Program-made: the position numbers and the translations under genes | Origin: Fibrella forsythiae | Lineage (GTDB): Bacteria > Bacteroidota > Bacteroidia > Cytophagales > Spirosomataceae | Reading direction: 5' to 3' | Length of the DNA stretch: 64,000 bases | Assembly: GCF_017353175.1 (NCBI RefSeq) | Contig: NZ_JAFMYW010000001.1 | Location: 310,001-374,000, forward strand | Shown: one piece after another, positions 1 to 9,755 of the stretch | Layout of the letters: every line of letters starts with the position of its first letter | Numbering within the stretch: position 1 is the stretch's first letter | The notes under the pieces: model-generated | Database searches by the model: none | The model's input: only the letters and a program-made list of their open reading frames with translations | Told to the model about the DNA's origin: nothing

Positions 1-169
1 TACTGTTTTCCGTGACGGTGACGAAAACCCCCTTCTGATTGGGCAGGAGGGGAGGCATCGCCGCCGCCTTGGCCGCCGCCTCGTTGGCGTAATCGGTCAT
101 GGGTTGTTTCGCTATCTGCTGCAGCATGGCCATCAGTCCGAAATCGGAAACCCCAAGTAGTAGAGCCAT
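1..169 (-). CDS. Partial phage structural-region gene, 5' end only
   Basis: The reading frame starts at an ATG at 169 and runs off the left edge; 56 codons are visible (MALLLGVSDFGLMAML...). The visible part is Ala-rich and helical and is not recognised. It lies downstream of the tail genes on the same strand. A perfect palindrome 19 bases upstream of the ATG (188-204) suggests that it begins its own transcription unit. It could be a further tail or host-lysis gene. Confidence 0.55.
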   Translation of the reverse strand, partial: MALLLGVSDFGLMAMLQQIAKQPMTDYANEAAAKAAAMPPLLPNQKGVFVTVTENS

Positions 170-187
170 AAGTATGAGTTGGGTTTG

Positions 188-204
188 GGCTTCACAATGA
201 AGCC
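188..204. promoter_or_regulatory. Phage operon palindrome, CTTCA-NNN-TGAAG family
   Basis: GGCTTCA-CAA-TGAAGCC: perfect 7-base arms around a 3-base spacer. It lies just upstream of the gene at 1-169. The same core recurs at 14356, 24699, 42176, 46912 and 62565, each time just upstream of a gene start, so it is probably a shared operator or activator site. The binding protein is unknown. Confidence 0.6.
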
Positions 205-263
205 TTAAGTTTACAAAAAAATAGACTATTAAGCGTCACTGAGAGTGGTCGTGCCCGGTAAGG

Positions 264-1838
264 CTATACATTGGATGGGTTAATTTTTGCGTTCCAGGCA
301 TGAGGAAAACCGCCTTCCACGATGCCCAGGTCCTCTTTCACCCCGGCTACTTCGATGTACACCCGTTCCCGCTCGTGTGGACCTAGGTGAAAGTTGTGGT
401 AGAAGATCCCGATTCGTCCGCGTACCAAGTCTTCTAATACATAGGCAATCCCCTTTTTGGCTTTGCCGCGCGTGAACCCATGTAATGCACCCGGCAACAC
501 CGTACAAAGGTCCGTCTCACCACCCGACTGTACGCGGGCATACTTGACGGTGATGTTCTGGCCTACCCAGCCCCGAGCCTTGCTAACCATGTAGCTGGCA
601 TCGTAGAGAATGTCCATGTCCGACACAGGAAAATTTGGAATGGGCATTGGGACACCGGGTGCATAATCATTGCCCGGGTTGGCGAAGGTGACCTGATTCG
701 TTCCGAAATAGCCCTGCTCAACGCCTTCGTGGGTTGACCGGGGTGATACCACGCTGAAATCTTCACCATAGTGACTCGTCGATTCTTGACAGTACACGGT
801 CTTCGTACCCAGAATCTCGGCAATGCAGGAGGCTAACCGTTCCGTTTGGGCGGCGGGGGTGAAGACCCGATCCTGAACATATCCCCCCGGAACCTTGCTG
901 CGCAACTGAACGTGGGCATTGTCCACCTCGGCGTAGGTCGTCCAGGTGTAGCAGACAATTTTACGATCCAGCAGTTTTGCCCGTTTGGCCGCATCGTGGT
1001 AGTACGAGCCGTCGGGCTTTTTCTCGTTGGCAAACGCCCGTTGAGCGCCTTTCAGGATGTCGAGCCGACACGGGATACCGCCCACCACATCACCGGGCTC
1101 GGCCGTGCCTTCGTAATAATTTTGAAGGCACATATGGAAAAATTCTAATTCCCCCCGGTACTCGACCCCGAACGCCGTGAAGGGCGTGAACGTTTTTTTG
1201 TTTGAACCGCTCTTGGTGCGCATGAACTCCAGACAGGCTTCATCGGACATAAAGTCGTTGGAACCGCTGTCGATGATCATCGCATTGAAACGAATATCTG
1301 AGTTGTAGCCATCGAAGTAGAGCAGCCCGAATTGTTCGTGCAACAGCCCCAGTTGACGCTTTACCTCCATGGAGGCTTCATCCTGCTGAATGGCGTAAGC
1401 ACCCAGCCCATTGGGTACCTCACCCATCTGGCTGCTACCCATGCCGTGCCCGCCGTCCGGGTTTACCCCATCATCGACCAGCGTCGTATAGGCTGGCCGG
1501 GCAAACGAGTTGAAGATTTTTACGGCCAGTTCCCGGCACTGCTCTTTGGTTAATTGCGCGACAACCTTGTTTTTGCTCTGGCAATAGGCATATACGATGT
1601 CGTATCGGATCGTGCCAGCCCGCTGATTAGGGGGCAATGCCGAGGCAACACCCGGATTCTCATCAACGTGAGACATGCCCGCCGTGATTAAGGCAAGACG
1701 TGGCCGGTTCTGTTTGACCGACAGCGCTAGCAGGGTATCGGGCGGACGTGGAACGACCAGACCCCGTGCGACGACAGTCTGGTTGTGCCCATACGCGATG
1801 CGTAGCGGCCAGATTCGCTTTATCTTGGTAAAAGCCAT
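264..1838 (-). CDS. Phage tail-region protein, 524 aa, unknown function
   Basis: Last gene of the minus-strand tail operon, placed 1 base after the stop of the preceding gene. That spacing favours the ATG at 1838 (MAFTKIKRIW) over an upstream start. The protein has no signal peptide or membrane segment. The frequent Gly, Tyr and Asn and the position after the putative receptor-binding gene suggest a virion or tail-tip component. No catalytic motif is recognised. A terminal tail fibre or adhesin-associated protein is possible; the family is unknown. Confidence 0.7.
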   Translation of the reverse strand: MAFTKIKRIWPLRIAYGHNQTVVARGLVVPRPPDTLLALSVKQNRPRLALITAGMSHVDENPGVASALPPNQRAGTIRYDIVYAYCQSKNKVVAQLTKEQCRELAVKIFNSFARPAYTTLVDDGVNPDGGHGMGSSQMGEVPNGLGAYAIQQDEASMEVKRQLGLLHEQFGLLYFDGYNSDIRFNAMIIDSGSNDFMSDEACLEFMRTKSGSNKKTFTPFTAFGVEYRGELEFFHMCLQNYYEGTAEPGDVVGGIPCRLDILKGAQRAFANEKKPDGSYYHDAAKRAKLLDRKIVCYTWTTYAEVDNAHVQLRSKVPGGYVQDRVFTPAAQTERLASCIAEILGTKTVYCQESTSHYGEDFSVVSPRSTHEGVEQGYFGTNQVTFANPGNDYAPGVPMPIPNFPVSDMDILYDASYMVSKARGWVGQNITVKYARVQSGGETDLCTVLPGALHGFTRGKAKKGIAYVLEDLVRGRIGIFYHNFHLGPHERERVYIEVAGVKEDLGIVEGGFPHAWNAKINPSNV

Positions 1839-1839
1839 G

Positions 1840-2424
1840 TTATAATTCGTAGAACCAGGTTTGTGTTGCGTTTCGTACCGAGTTGGCTGACCAGCCCTGA
1901 CGGCCGACATCGTTGGGTACCTCGTATTTTACCAGCTGGGTAACCATGCCATTGCGAACGAAGTACTGTCCCTGTGGCATCGTTGATATTTCCCAGCCCA
2001 TGAACAGGTTGAGTTTGTAGCGAATTTTATTCCCAGCCGCCGGTTCGTAGTTGCTACTGGCATCCCAGACGTTACGTTCGCCATTAATCAACGCGCTGAT
2101 CCGTGGGTCGAAGAAGCTTAGGTCGATCATCACATGACGGGGTGAGGGTTCGCCGTAAACCGGATCACTACCCATGTACTCATCAAGGGTCATGTTGCTG
2201 CTGTCAATAAGCCCGCCCCCGGTGGTGCCGGTCACCTGAACATTGCTGATCTGCGAGACCGGGTAGGTCACTGCGCCCGGATTGGCCCGAAGCCAGGCCT
2301 GACACTCGGCCCGGGTGGGAAGATCGGAAGGCACGAACCGTACATTCGAAGCGGTCAGGGCCGGGGTTGGATCGGTGGATTTGCCAATATAAAAGGCGTA
2401 TCCTTGTACGTTTTCAAGAACCAT
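1840..2424 (-). CDS. Putative tail-tip protein with a shared N-terminal module
   Basis: 194 residues. Residues 9-70 (YAFYIGKSTDPTPALTAS..., ending in a VSQISNV motif) match in pattern the first 65 residues of the next upstream gene (FAFYLGVDGSPVPATVLTP..., ending VSQLRNV) and an internal segment of that gene. This points to a reused attachment or oligomerisation module. The rest is unrecognised. It lies between the receptor-binding candidate (11 bases upstream) and the 524-residue protein (1 base downstream), so it is probably cotranscribed with both and built into the tail tip. Confidence 0.7.
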   Translation of the reverse strand: MVLENVQGYAFYIGKSTDPTPALTASNVRFVPSDLPTRAECQAWLRANPGAVTYPVSQISNVQVTGTTGGGLIDSSNMTLDEYMGSDPVYGEPSPRHVMIDLSFFDPRISALINGERNVWDASSNYEPAAGNKIRYKLNLFMGWEISTMPQGQYFVRNGMVTQLVKYEVPNDVGRQGWSANSVRNATQTWFYEL

Positions 2425-2435
2425 AGTGTAATGCG

Positions 2436-5012
2436 TTAAAAGTCCTGAGTGATGTTGACACGAACTCGTTTGGTACCGTTCGCTGTGGCCGTATCAAACT
2501 CCGTGAATGGCTGTACGCTACCAGCTGCCCACGAGTCGCGGGCCAGTCGTTTGCCCGAGATCGTTATCGTGGCCTGATAGCTGTTGACCACAGGTACGTT
2601 CAGTGGCGTTTGGGCAAATACGCCCGTTAAGAGTTCGGTCAGCTTCGTTTTCGATGCGGCTACCACATCAGGCCCATTCCGAGGGTCGGCGGTGTAAAAG
2701 CTGAAGAGGTTGAAGTAATGCCCCCCTTCGCGGAAGAACGTAATGAGCTGGTTCTGCCGGTCGTTGTTGTTGCCCTGAGAGCAATCCATCTCCGTACCAC
2801 AAAACCGGTTGGAGGCGTAATCGCGCATACTGAGAGCGATTGAACGCCTCAACGGTGAGGGGATATCGTCGTTTTGCTTCACCCCATCAGTTTGCAGCAG
2901 GTTCGCCAGTGCAATGGCACCCCGCTGCTCAGCCTGCGCATAGAGGGAGCCAAATTCGGCCACCGTTTTGATATTGGGACTTATCGCCTTGATCAACGCA
3001 TGTTGACGGTTCTCAAACTCGACAATACTCAACTGCCGATGATTGAAGAAATCGAACTGCCACTGATTGAAAAACCCTTCTGTTGCCCCCATAGATGGGA
3101 AAGCCACCTCAGTAAAGTTGCTGTAATTAGTGCCCCAGGCTGAGTTCAGTGATGCTATCGGCGTAACGCCATCCTGCGCTGCTTTGGCCGTGTACTTTGT
3201 CTGCACACGCTGTTTAAACTTGGCCAGTGACGGAGCGGAGAAGTCGTATTTGGCAGGCAGCTGCTCCTGACTACCGACTGTGTTACGCGTGGTATATTCC
3301 GCTTCGAACTGCGTGCAGATGCTGGTCGCCGTAACTGCCACCAGGTCAGCATACCCCGCTTCTTTAACCTCGTTCAGCACGTCCGTTACGAACGTATCGA
3401 ACCGCTGCTGCATGAGAGTTGACTCATAAGAGGCAATCCGGTTGCCACCTCCCCTTAAGAGATTGCCGCCCTGATCCCGCATTTGTTCCGAATCGGGAAT
3501 AAATGGCTCCCCTGAACTTTGGGTGTTGTTATTCTCCGATCGTGACCCATCCACGTGGAGGAATACCCGCATACCCAGTTCGCGCATCAGGGCCAGGGCA
3601 CTGAGCAGTAAGCGCCAGTCGTAGGTGCCAATAGCCGTACGTTCAACCCAGCCCTGAGCAACGTGGATGTAGGCGAAATTACAGCCCTCTGCTTTGCTGT
3701 GCCGTAGCATCTCCTCATCAAACGAGGCTATTTTCCCTGTGACAGGATCGGGATTCTGCAGGTACATCCGTAGACCGCCAGACCGAGTCCCTGATAGGTT
3801 GTGGTCGATGAATTGATCAGTGATGGGCCGTACATTGGTCACGGCCGATTTCAGATACTTCGTTACGCCTCCAGCCCGTACCCGGCCCAGTGTAGCCGCA
3901 ATCGTTTCTGAGCCTCCCCGATCGACAAAGTAGACGTTACTGGCTGACAGGGAAGGTTCGGGCGTTCCATCCACCGCATCGAAGAATGGAAAACCCGTAT
4001 GCGTTGTGCTGCCCACGTCGTAATTCAGCGCAGTAGTACCGATCGATTGTGGCCGGGCTACCTGCTGGTCCGGAATAGTAACCGTGAACGTGAGTGGCCC
4101 GGCAAACACCTGCGCCTGGTCCGTATTGTTGCCACCCGTGCCCGTTAGTGGTAACACGACCGGGCTGGTATTGGTCACGTCTTCCACCGTCCACGTGTAG
4201 ACGTAGTTGATGAGGCGATTAGACTGCGCCCTGAATTTGAGCGTAATCACGTCGCCTACCTGAATGCCACCCTGCCCAGCCACAGCCCTGTCGAAGCGAA
4301 TCCGTCCGTCGTAGCCCAGCCACGTGTCGGTAGCCAGGTTGAATTTGCCTGCGTTCCCCGCCAGAATGGTTCCGGTGATCAGTTCTCCGTTTTTGCTGGC
4401 CTGTATCTCGATCGGTTCGCTGAAGTTCACCAGCAGGTTGATGACGTCAAGCCCAACGGTGGCGTTGTAGGCCAGCCCTTCCAGCCCCGCCAGTGGCGTG
4501 GTGGTCGTCGTGCCCTGAATCGCTTCGAGGCCAACCAGCGTGGTGGCGCTGGTCATTGTCCACTCAGAAATAGCGATACCCAGCGAGTTTCTGGCCCGCG
4601 CCTTGTAGTAATAGATGGTGCCCTGAACCCGGCCGGTATCGCTGATGGCCGGGTCGTTGAGGCCAACCTGCGGCACGATCTGCCAGGGGGTGAAGGTGAC
4701 GTTATCCGTCGACCGATGCACCTCGTAGCTGAAGGCCAGGGCAAACCGCTTCCAGCCGATGTTGATCTTCGACGCTGAAACGGCCGTAGCAATCAGGTTG
4801 ACCAGCGGCCTGCCGGTGGGCAGGGCAATGACGTTTCTCAGCTGGCTGACGGTCAGCCGCGTGCCCAGGCCCAGTCGAACCCGCTCCAGCGCATCCTCTT
4901 CAGGCTCTCCCGGGTAGTCTTCCAGCACCACGAACACGCCCGGCGTGAGCACCGTGGCTGGTACGGGGGAGCCATCAACGCCCAGGTAAAATGCAAAACC
5001 TCTATTTGCCAT
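2436..5012 (-). CDS. Putative receptor-binding/tail spike protein with TIM-barrel-like glycosidase region
   Basis: 858 residues. Order: the N-terminal FYLGVDG module (1-65); a fibronectin type III-like domain (about 70-150, with IGWKRFALAFSYEVHRSTDN and YYYKARARNSLG); a beta-rich stretch; a second copy of the FYLG-type module (about 340-400); then a region resembling family TIM-barrel glycosidases (about 410-740: LLLSALALMRELGMRVFLHVDGS, and many Trp, Phe and Asn-rich loops). A C-terminal beta domain follows. The arrangement suggests a tail spike that binds or cuts host surface glycan. The catalytic acids cannot be assigned by eye. It lies directly downstream of the large tail hub/fibre gene. 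Confidence 0.65.
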   Translation of the reverse strand: MANRGFAFYLGVDGSPVPATVLTPGVFVVLEDYPGEPEEDALERVRLGLGTRLTVSQLRNVIALPTGRPLVNLIATAVSASKINIGWKRFALAFSYEVHRSTDNVTFTPWQIVPQVGLNDPAISDTGRVQGTIYYYKARARNSLGIAISEWTMTSATTLVGLEAIQGTTTTTPLAGLEGLAYNATVGLDVINLLVNFSEPIEIQASKNGELITGTILAGNAGKFNLATDTWLGYDGRIRFDRAVAGQGGIQVGDVITLKFRAQSNRLINYVYTWTVEDVTNTSPVVLPLTGTGGNNTDQAQVFAGPLTFTVTIPDQQVARPQSIGTTALNYDVGSTTHTGFPFFDAVDGTPEPSLSASNVYFVDRGGSETIAATLGRVRAGGVTKYLKSAVTNVRPITDQFIDHNLSGTRSGGLRMYLQNPDPVTGKIASFDEEMLRHSKAEGCNFAYIHVAQGWVERTAIGTYDWRLLLSALALMRELGMRVFLHVDGSRSENNNTQSSGEPFIPDSEQMRDQGGNLLRGGGNRIASYESTLMQQRFDTFVTDVLNEVKEAGYADLVAVTATSICTQFEAEYTTRNTVGSQEQLPAKYDFSAPSLAKFKQRVQTKYTAKAAQDGVTPIASLNSAWGTNYSNFTEVAFPSMGATEGFFNQWQFDFFNHRQLSIVEFENRQHALIKAISPNIKTVAEFGSLYAQAEQRGAIALANLLQTDGVKQNDDIPSPLRRSIALSMRDYASNRFCGTEMDCSQGNNNDRQNQLITFFREGGHYFNLFSFYTADPRNGPDVVAASKTKLTELLTGVFAQTPLNVPVVNSYQATITISGKRLARDSWAAGSVQPFTEFDTATANGTKRVRVNITQDF

Positions 5013-5036
5013 ATAGGTATGGTTGATTGTGTGAGC

Positions 5037-8000
5037 TTATTGGTCTGCGTTAGGTGGGGTCAGGCCATCGTTTGGCCAGTCGTTATTGTAGGTCGATTTG
5101 ACGTACCAGAAGCCGAAAAAATGAATGATGGTCACTACCCAGCCGCCTTGTATCTGATAGTTGGCTGTACCCCGAATAACGTCTTTCAGGTAGACGTCCG
5201 AGACCTGATCATTCAGGTTAACGAAGGTGATTTCCTTGCCATTTTTTATGGATTGTGTCTCTGATACGACGATATCCAGCCGCCCGCTGGCTGTGTAGAC
5301 CGGGACGACATCGTTCAGCCTCGCGTCAACGATGTAAGTCCGGTTCGCTGTAGCGTAGGCATACTTACCAGCCCGGCCGTTGAACAGGCCTTCATTGGTC
5401 ATTACCTTGCCACGGGGCGAGTAGAGTGCATACGAGACAGGAGGAAGACCGGTAATGGAGGCGGGGTTTGCCGTATTGGCTGCCTCCAGATACAGGGCCG
5501 TGTTTTCTTTTATGGCTGGGTCCGACGTGATAGAGATGGACCGCATATTCTGTAAGAAGCTGGCTACACCTGGCAGTGGCTTATTGATGTCAAGCTGTAC
5601 AGATGAATCACCATCGACAGCCGACAAACCACCCTCCGAGAGCGTTAATTTGCCCAGTAGCCCCTTGATCATACGTACCGCCCCATCGGCAAACACCTGG
5701 AATGGAGCGGTAGCCCGATTCTCCCAAGTACTACCCGCCCAGAATCGCACCAGCCCATCCAACGCACTATTTGAGCCTGAAATACCCGCCTGCCCAACGT
5801 TGTTTTCGTTCATCATCTCGATGCGCTTGCGGGCAAACACCTCGCCGGAATCAAGTACCCGGAAGGGGGCAAATTCCCGGTTATCGAAGGAGGCTCCAGC
5901 CCAGAAGCGGACAGAGGTGATCAGGTTGCCAACGCCAGTGATACCCGCCCGAATCGTGCCCAGAATCGAACTAAGCTGAATGGTGCCAGAGGTGACCATG
6001 CCGCCATCGATCACCGTTTTAGTACTGTCGTATTTGGTCGCCCTATCCCAGTCGAGGGCGTTGAATTGCTGTGATGCCCCTCTGCTGTTGATACACTTGC
6101 GCAGGTCGGTACCATCCGTCCACAGGTCACCCTCATCGTACGGCGTGTAAGGCTGAACAATGAAATTGCGCCGTTTTCCATCGGCCGTATCTTTCGCCTG
6201 AGAGGCTTTCTCGTAGGCCGCTACGGCCGTTTTATCTGTGTTGGGTACCCAGCTGTTAGACGTTTTGCTGTAGGTAAACAGCTGCTTGGTCGATGGCTTG
6301 TACCACTGATCACCGTCATGGTTGGCGCGGTCGTACTCCGCCCACGTATTGGGATCTGTTTCCTGAAAATACGAGACGGTTAACCCCTTCAGCGACTTGC
6401 GCATATTGGGAATGGTCACGTTCTGGAAGTAGGTGAATTCAGCCTCCAGCTGTTCGAGCGACGAATCGCCACCCCCGTTGCCAGTGAAGATGATGCGCCC
6501 GCCAATCTCGCCTGTATCCAGATCAAAGTAGGTTGATCCGTCCGCACTCATAATGCGGCCTGTCCGGATGAACCGGCCGTTGATGGTCGTTGCCCCGTAG
6601 GTCAGCGAAATAAACCGTACCCCGTCGATGACCGTGTGGAGGTAACCAATCAGGAAGTAATAATACGTGGCGTCACTATCCACCTTCCGCTGCACGGTAT
6701 CAAAGCTGATCAGCGCTTCGTTCGGGTTGGTTCGATTACACTTGGCGTAGATGTAGCGGGCATTGTTATCGTTGAGGCTGGTCACCTGCGCCGATAGTTG
6801 CCACGTTTTAGGCCCCGAATCAACGATGGTGTAGTGGGTCAGACTACCCGCATTGACCCGAACCGAGTTGGCCAGACCGTTGTAGTTCGGCTCAATGACG
6901 ACGTTTAGAATCAGTTGCTGACTCTTGGCGCCGATCGCCAGCGAACCCGCCTCAATCGTTTCAGGCCTGATTTTAGAACCATCAAACTGACCGTCTGTAT
7001 CGAAAAACAATCCCAGCAGTTCCTGACCGATCTTCCACCCGTAGAGGGCTTTTTTCGAGTTGGGCAGGTCATTGATCCGGATAATCGTTTTGATTTCACT
7101 CTGCGTGGCCAGTAATTGCTCAATGATGGTGACCTCGTAGGAGTCGGCAACGGTCAGACTATACTGGTTGGGGTTAAACACCTCACGCTCGACCGACAGC
7201 ACGCGCGAGGTCTTGTTTATGTTCAGCGTCTGATCAACCATCTGAATGTAATCGCCCGGCGTGAAGAAATTCGTAACCGAACCGAAGGCGTCCAGGCGCT
7301 TCAGATACGATTCCGATACTTCCACGGCGTACTGAACCCGGGGGGCACAGTTGGCATCCAGGTGATTCTTAGCCGCAATGGCCAGTTCTGCTTCGGCCGC
7401 ATCAACGTAGCTTTGCGGCATGATGATTTCGAGCAGTACGTACGTGTTGCCGGGTTCCAGTACAAATACCGACGCAGCTGGGTAGGTCTGATCGCGATCG
7501 TCTTTGAACGGAATTATCGTAAACGTTTTGGTTGCGTGGATGTACGAACTGATCTCGAAACCCCGCCCGGCCAGTGGTCCCGTTTTTACCGACATCTTGG
7601 CCGTGGTGTTCGGCTGCAGATAGTCATTCAGGTCAAAATCCACGCCCGGGTCGGTGAAGCTCAGCCCGTCACTACTGACGCTGGCGATCGTGCCGGTGCG
7701 GTGGGGATAGATATCCTCGAACTGCATGGTGCCTTCGATCAACCCGAAGGCCTGTTTGGCCGCCTCGTTTTCAATCCAGCTGCCGTCCGTGCTCAGGCGG
7801 AGTTGCGGGGCGTTATTTCGGTAGCCGGTCGGCAGGTTCTTGTTCCCCCCAAACGCGTAGAGCCGGGTGATGTAATCTTTGGAAACACTTCCCCTCGATA
7901 TGGCGTATAGACCTTTACCTCGGCCGTACTCAAAGACGTGGCTCAGTAAATTGCCCACGGGCCGTAGATGAAGCGTGCAGCTGCTATCGCTAACCCGGAC

Positions 8001-8528
8001 CATTTCAAATTCGGTCGCATATTCCTTACACAGCTTTTGCAACACCGCCAGGCAGTTTTCGTTGGAAAACGTCAACGTTTTGACCGCTGTGTTGGGTTTG
8101 ACCTCGCCTAACGTCCAGTCCGGATAGGCCCGGTGAATGTTGTTCATCAGCACCGAGACGAACAGGGCCAGATCACCTGTCAGGCTGAATTCGGCCCCAC
8201 TACTGTAGCCCAGCACATCCAGGTTGAAGTACTGCAGGTCCCGTAGATTGTACTGACTGCCGTAAAACACCAGCTCATAGACCAACACCCGCTTCTTGTC
8301 GTCCCGGGAGGCAGAGGGTACTTTGTTGAGCCTGTAGCGTTCGCCGAAAACGGCGATGGCGTCATTGATATCGAAGTCTAAGGGTTCGGCCGACTCAACG
8401 GTTATGCTTACCATATCGTCACCCAGGAGCGTGCGCGATTGTTTGGCCTCAACGATCGTAATCAGGCTCCCTTTCCGCTGCAGCCGCAGCGTTTCCCCAG
8501 TCTGTTTCGTGACTACAAGAGCGGCCAT
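5037..8528 (-). CDS. Tail hub/tail tip protein with fibre-like C-terminus
   Basis: 1163 residues, following the Dit-like gene and overlapping its end by 16 bases. That is the usual place of the siphophage tail-associated lysin or hub. The first 450 residues look like a gp27/endopeptidase-tail-type hub (RYRLNKVPSASRDDKKRVLVYELVFYG, LLSHVFEYGRGKGLYAI). Later segments are fibre-like. Two near-repeats of the form VRFWAGxxxxNRxxAPFxVxxxGxV lie around residues 860-940, a motif typical of phage fibre shafts. A carbohydrate-binding-like C-terminus is possible. No peptidase triad is evident. Confidence 0.75.
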   Translation of the reverse strand: MAALVVTKQTGETLRLQRKGSLITIVEAKQSRTLLGDDMVSITVESAEPLDFDINDAIAVFGERYRLNKVPSASRDDKKRVLVYELVFYGSQYNLRDLQYFNLDVLGYSSGAEFSLTGDLALFVSVLMNNIHRAYPDWTLGEVKPNTAVKTLTFSNENCLAVLQKLCKEYATEFEMVRVSDSSCTLHLRPVGNLLSHVFEYGRGKGLYAISRGSVSKDYITRLYAFGGNKNLPTGYRNNAPQLRLSTDGSWIENEAAKQAFGLIEGTMQFEDIYPHRTGTIASVSSDGLSFTDPGVDFDLNDYLQPNTTAKMSVKTGPLAGRGFEISSYIHATKTFTIIPFKDDRDQTYPAASVFVLEPGNTYVLLEIIMPQSYVDAAEAELAIAAKNHLDANCAPRVQYAVEVSESYLKRLDAFGSVTNFFTPGDYIQMVDQTLNINKTSRVLSVEREVFNPNQYSLTVADSYEVTIIEQLLATQSEIKTIIRINDLPNSKKALYGWKIGQELLGLFFDTDGQFDGSKIRPETIEAGSLAIGAKSQQLILNVVIEPNYNGLANSVRVNAGSLTHYTIVDSGPKTWQLSAQVTSLNDNNARYIYAKCNRTNPNEALISFDTVQRKVDSDATYYYFLIGYLHTVIDGVRFISLTYGATTINGRFIRTGRIMSADGSTYFDLDTGEIGGRIIFTGNGGGDSSLEQLEAEFTYFQNVTIPNMRKSLKGLTVSYFQETDPNTWAEYDRANHDGDQWYKPSTKQLFTYSKTSNSWVPNTDKTAVAAYEKASQAKDTADGKRRNFIVQPYTPYDEGDLWTDGTDLRKCINSRGASQQFNALDWDRATKYDSTKTVIDGGMVTSGTIQLSSILGTIRAGITGVGNLITSVRFWAGASFDNREFAPFRVLDSGEVFARKRIEMMNENNVGQAGISGSNSALDGLVRFWAGSTWENRATAPFQVFADGAVRMIKGLLGKLTLSEGGLSAVDGDSSVQLDINKPLPGVASFLQNMRSISITSDPAIKENTALYLEAANTANPASITGLPPVSYALYSPRGKVMTNEGLFNGRAGKYAYATANRTYIVDARLNDVVPVYTASGRLDIVVSETQSIKNGKEITFVNLNDQVSDVYLKDVIRGTANYQIQGGWVVTIIHFFGFWYVKSTYNNDWPNDGLTPPNADQ

Positions 8529-9754
8529 ACCATCGTTGCGTTAGAGGTAAGGCTGGTGATCTCCTCGATCAGTCCAGCGATGATGATGTAGTAGGTTCCC
8601 GTACCCGTGTAGGTGTGGCTGACCTCTTTGGAAGAGCCATACACATCCGAGTCGTGGAGGCCGTCGCCCCAGTGAAGCTGAAGCGCATTGTCACTGCTGA
8701 TGGTCAGGGTAACTGTGCCGGGGCCGACAAACGAGAGCACGCGCTTGACCGGATCTGGTTCGCGCAGCAGCAGATCGAACGTACTGACCATACGCCCCTT
8801 GCGCCACGCCTTGTTGAAGACGGTTCCCTTGGGTGAATAGACGTCATAGACCAGCGCAGGCTCATCGAATACATTGATCTGTAGTCGTTGGGTCTGGGAC
8901 TTATAGAGTTCGGCGGTGAAGGTTCGCCAGCGGCTCATTAGCTGGGCCGGGTTCACGGTGTCTATCCAGCATTTGAGCGTGATCTCCCGGGGCATAAACA
9001 GGGTAGTCGACAGGTCCACGGCCTCCCCGTGTTCATTCGCCCAGTCGGCGGTTGGCCGAGGCTTGGGTTCGAGGGCATCCATCACGCCCAGCGACTCGTC
9101 GACGTAGATTTCGAACTGCTCAAAGGGCAGACCATTCAAACTATAGGCCACGCTGTTGCCCAGTACTGCCGGTGTAGGCTGCTGGGTAGTCAGCATCTCA
9201 AAGGAGACGGGTCCAATCAACTGGGGCCGGACCAGCACCTCTGATTCAACCAGTACCTCCGACCACCTGACGTTACCCGTCGCCGTGGTGACGTCATCGT
9301 TATAGAGGGCCATACCCACCGGCGTTCCCCACCCGGCCGGGTAATCCCCCGACTGAACCACGCTGCCATTGAGCGAAATCGAGATAGAGCCGTCGGCGCC
9401 ATTGATCAGCTGCTCAATTTTCAGCAGTGTCCAGCTGGTCATGGCGCTGCCCAGTACCGCCGTCACAATGCGGTCAGTACCGGCGAAGCGGAGCATCAGG
9501 TACGTGTTGGTTGGGCTGCCCGTGGCGTCAGCTTTTACCCAGCCGGTGAACGTAAAGGAGTTTTCTAAACTGAACAGCGCTGAACCCGAGACCCGCGCAT
9601 AGCCCCCTGCCTCTATGTGCAGGTTAGCATGACCACCATCGGTACCAAAGCTTCCGCCAACAACCTGCGCTGACCGGTTGGTATTCGCGGTATTGATCGC
9701 TACCGATGCACCGGGCTGCTCATCAAAGGGAATATGTACTAGTGTTACGCTCAT
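8513..9754 (-). CDS. Distal tail (Dit-like) protein with N-terminal LamG-type domain
   Basis: 413 residues. Residues 1-170 resemble a concanavalin/LamG jelly-roll (HIEAGGYARVSGSALF, NSFTFTGWVKADATGS). Residues 180-350 fit a Dit-like adaptor (MSRWRTFTAELYKSQTQRLQ, then MVSTFDLLLREPDP). Residues 350-413 form a small beta domain. The gene starts 2 bases after the tape measure stop and precedes the hub gene, which is the canonical siphophage order tape measure - Dit - hub. The added lectin-like domain would give extra surface binding. Confidence in Dit comes mainly from order. Confidence 0.7.
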   Translation of the reverse strand: MSVTLVHIPFDEQPGASVAINTANTNRSAQVVGGSFGTDGGHANLHIEAGGYARVSGSALFSLENSFTFTGWVKADATGSPTNTYLMLRFAGTDRIVTAVLGSAMTSWTLLKIEQLINGADGSISISLNGSVVQSGDYPAGWGTPVGMALYNDDVTTATGNVRWSEVLVESEVLVRPQLIGPVSFEMLTTQQPTPAVLGNSVAYSLNGLPFEQFEIYVDESLGVMDALEPKPRPTADWANEHGEAVDLSTTLFMPREITLKCWIDTVNPAQLMSRWRTFTAELYKSQTQRLQINVFDEPALVYDVYSPKGTVFNKAWRKGRMVSTFDLLLREPDPVKRVLSFVGPGTVTLTISSDNALQLHWGDGLHDSDVYGSSKEVSHTYTGTGTYYIIIAGLIEEITSLTSNATMVWPLL

Positions 9755-9755
9755 A

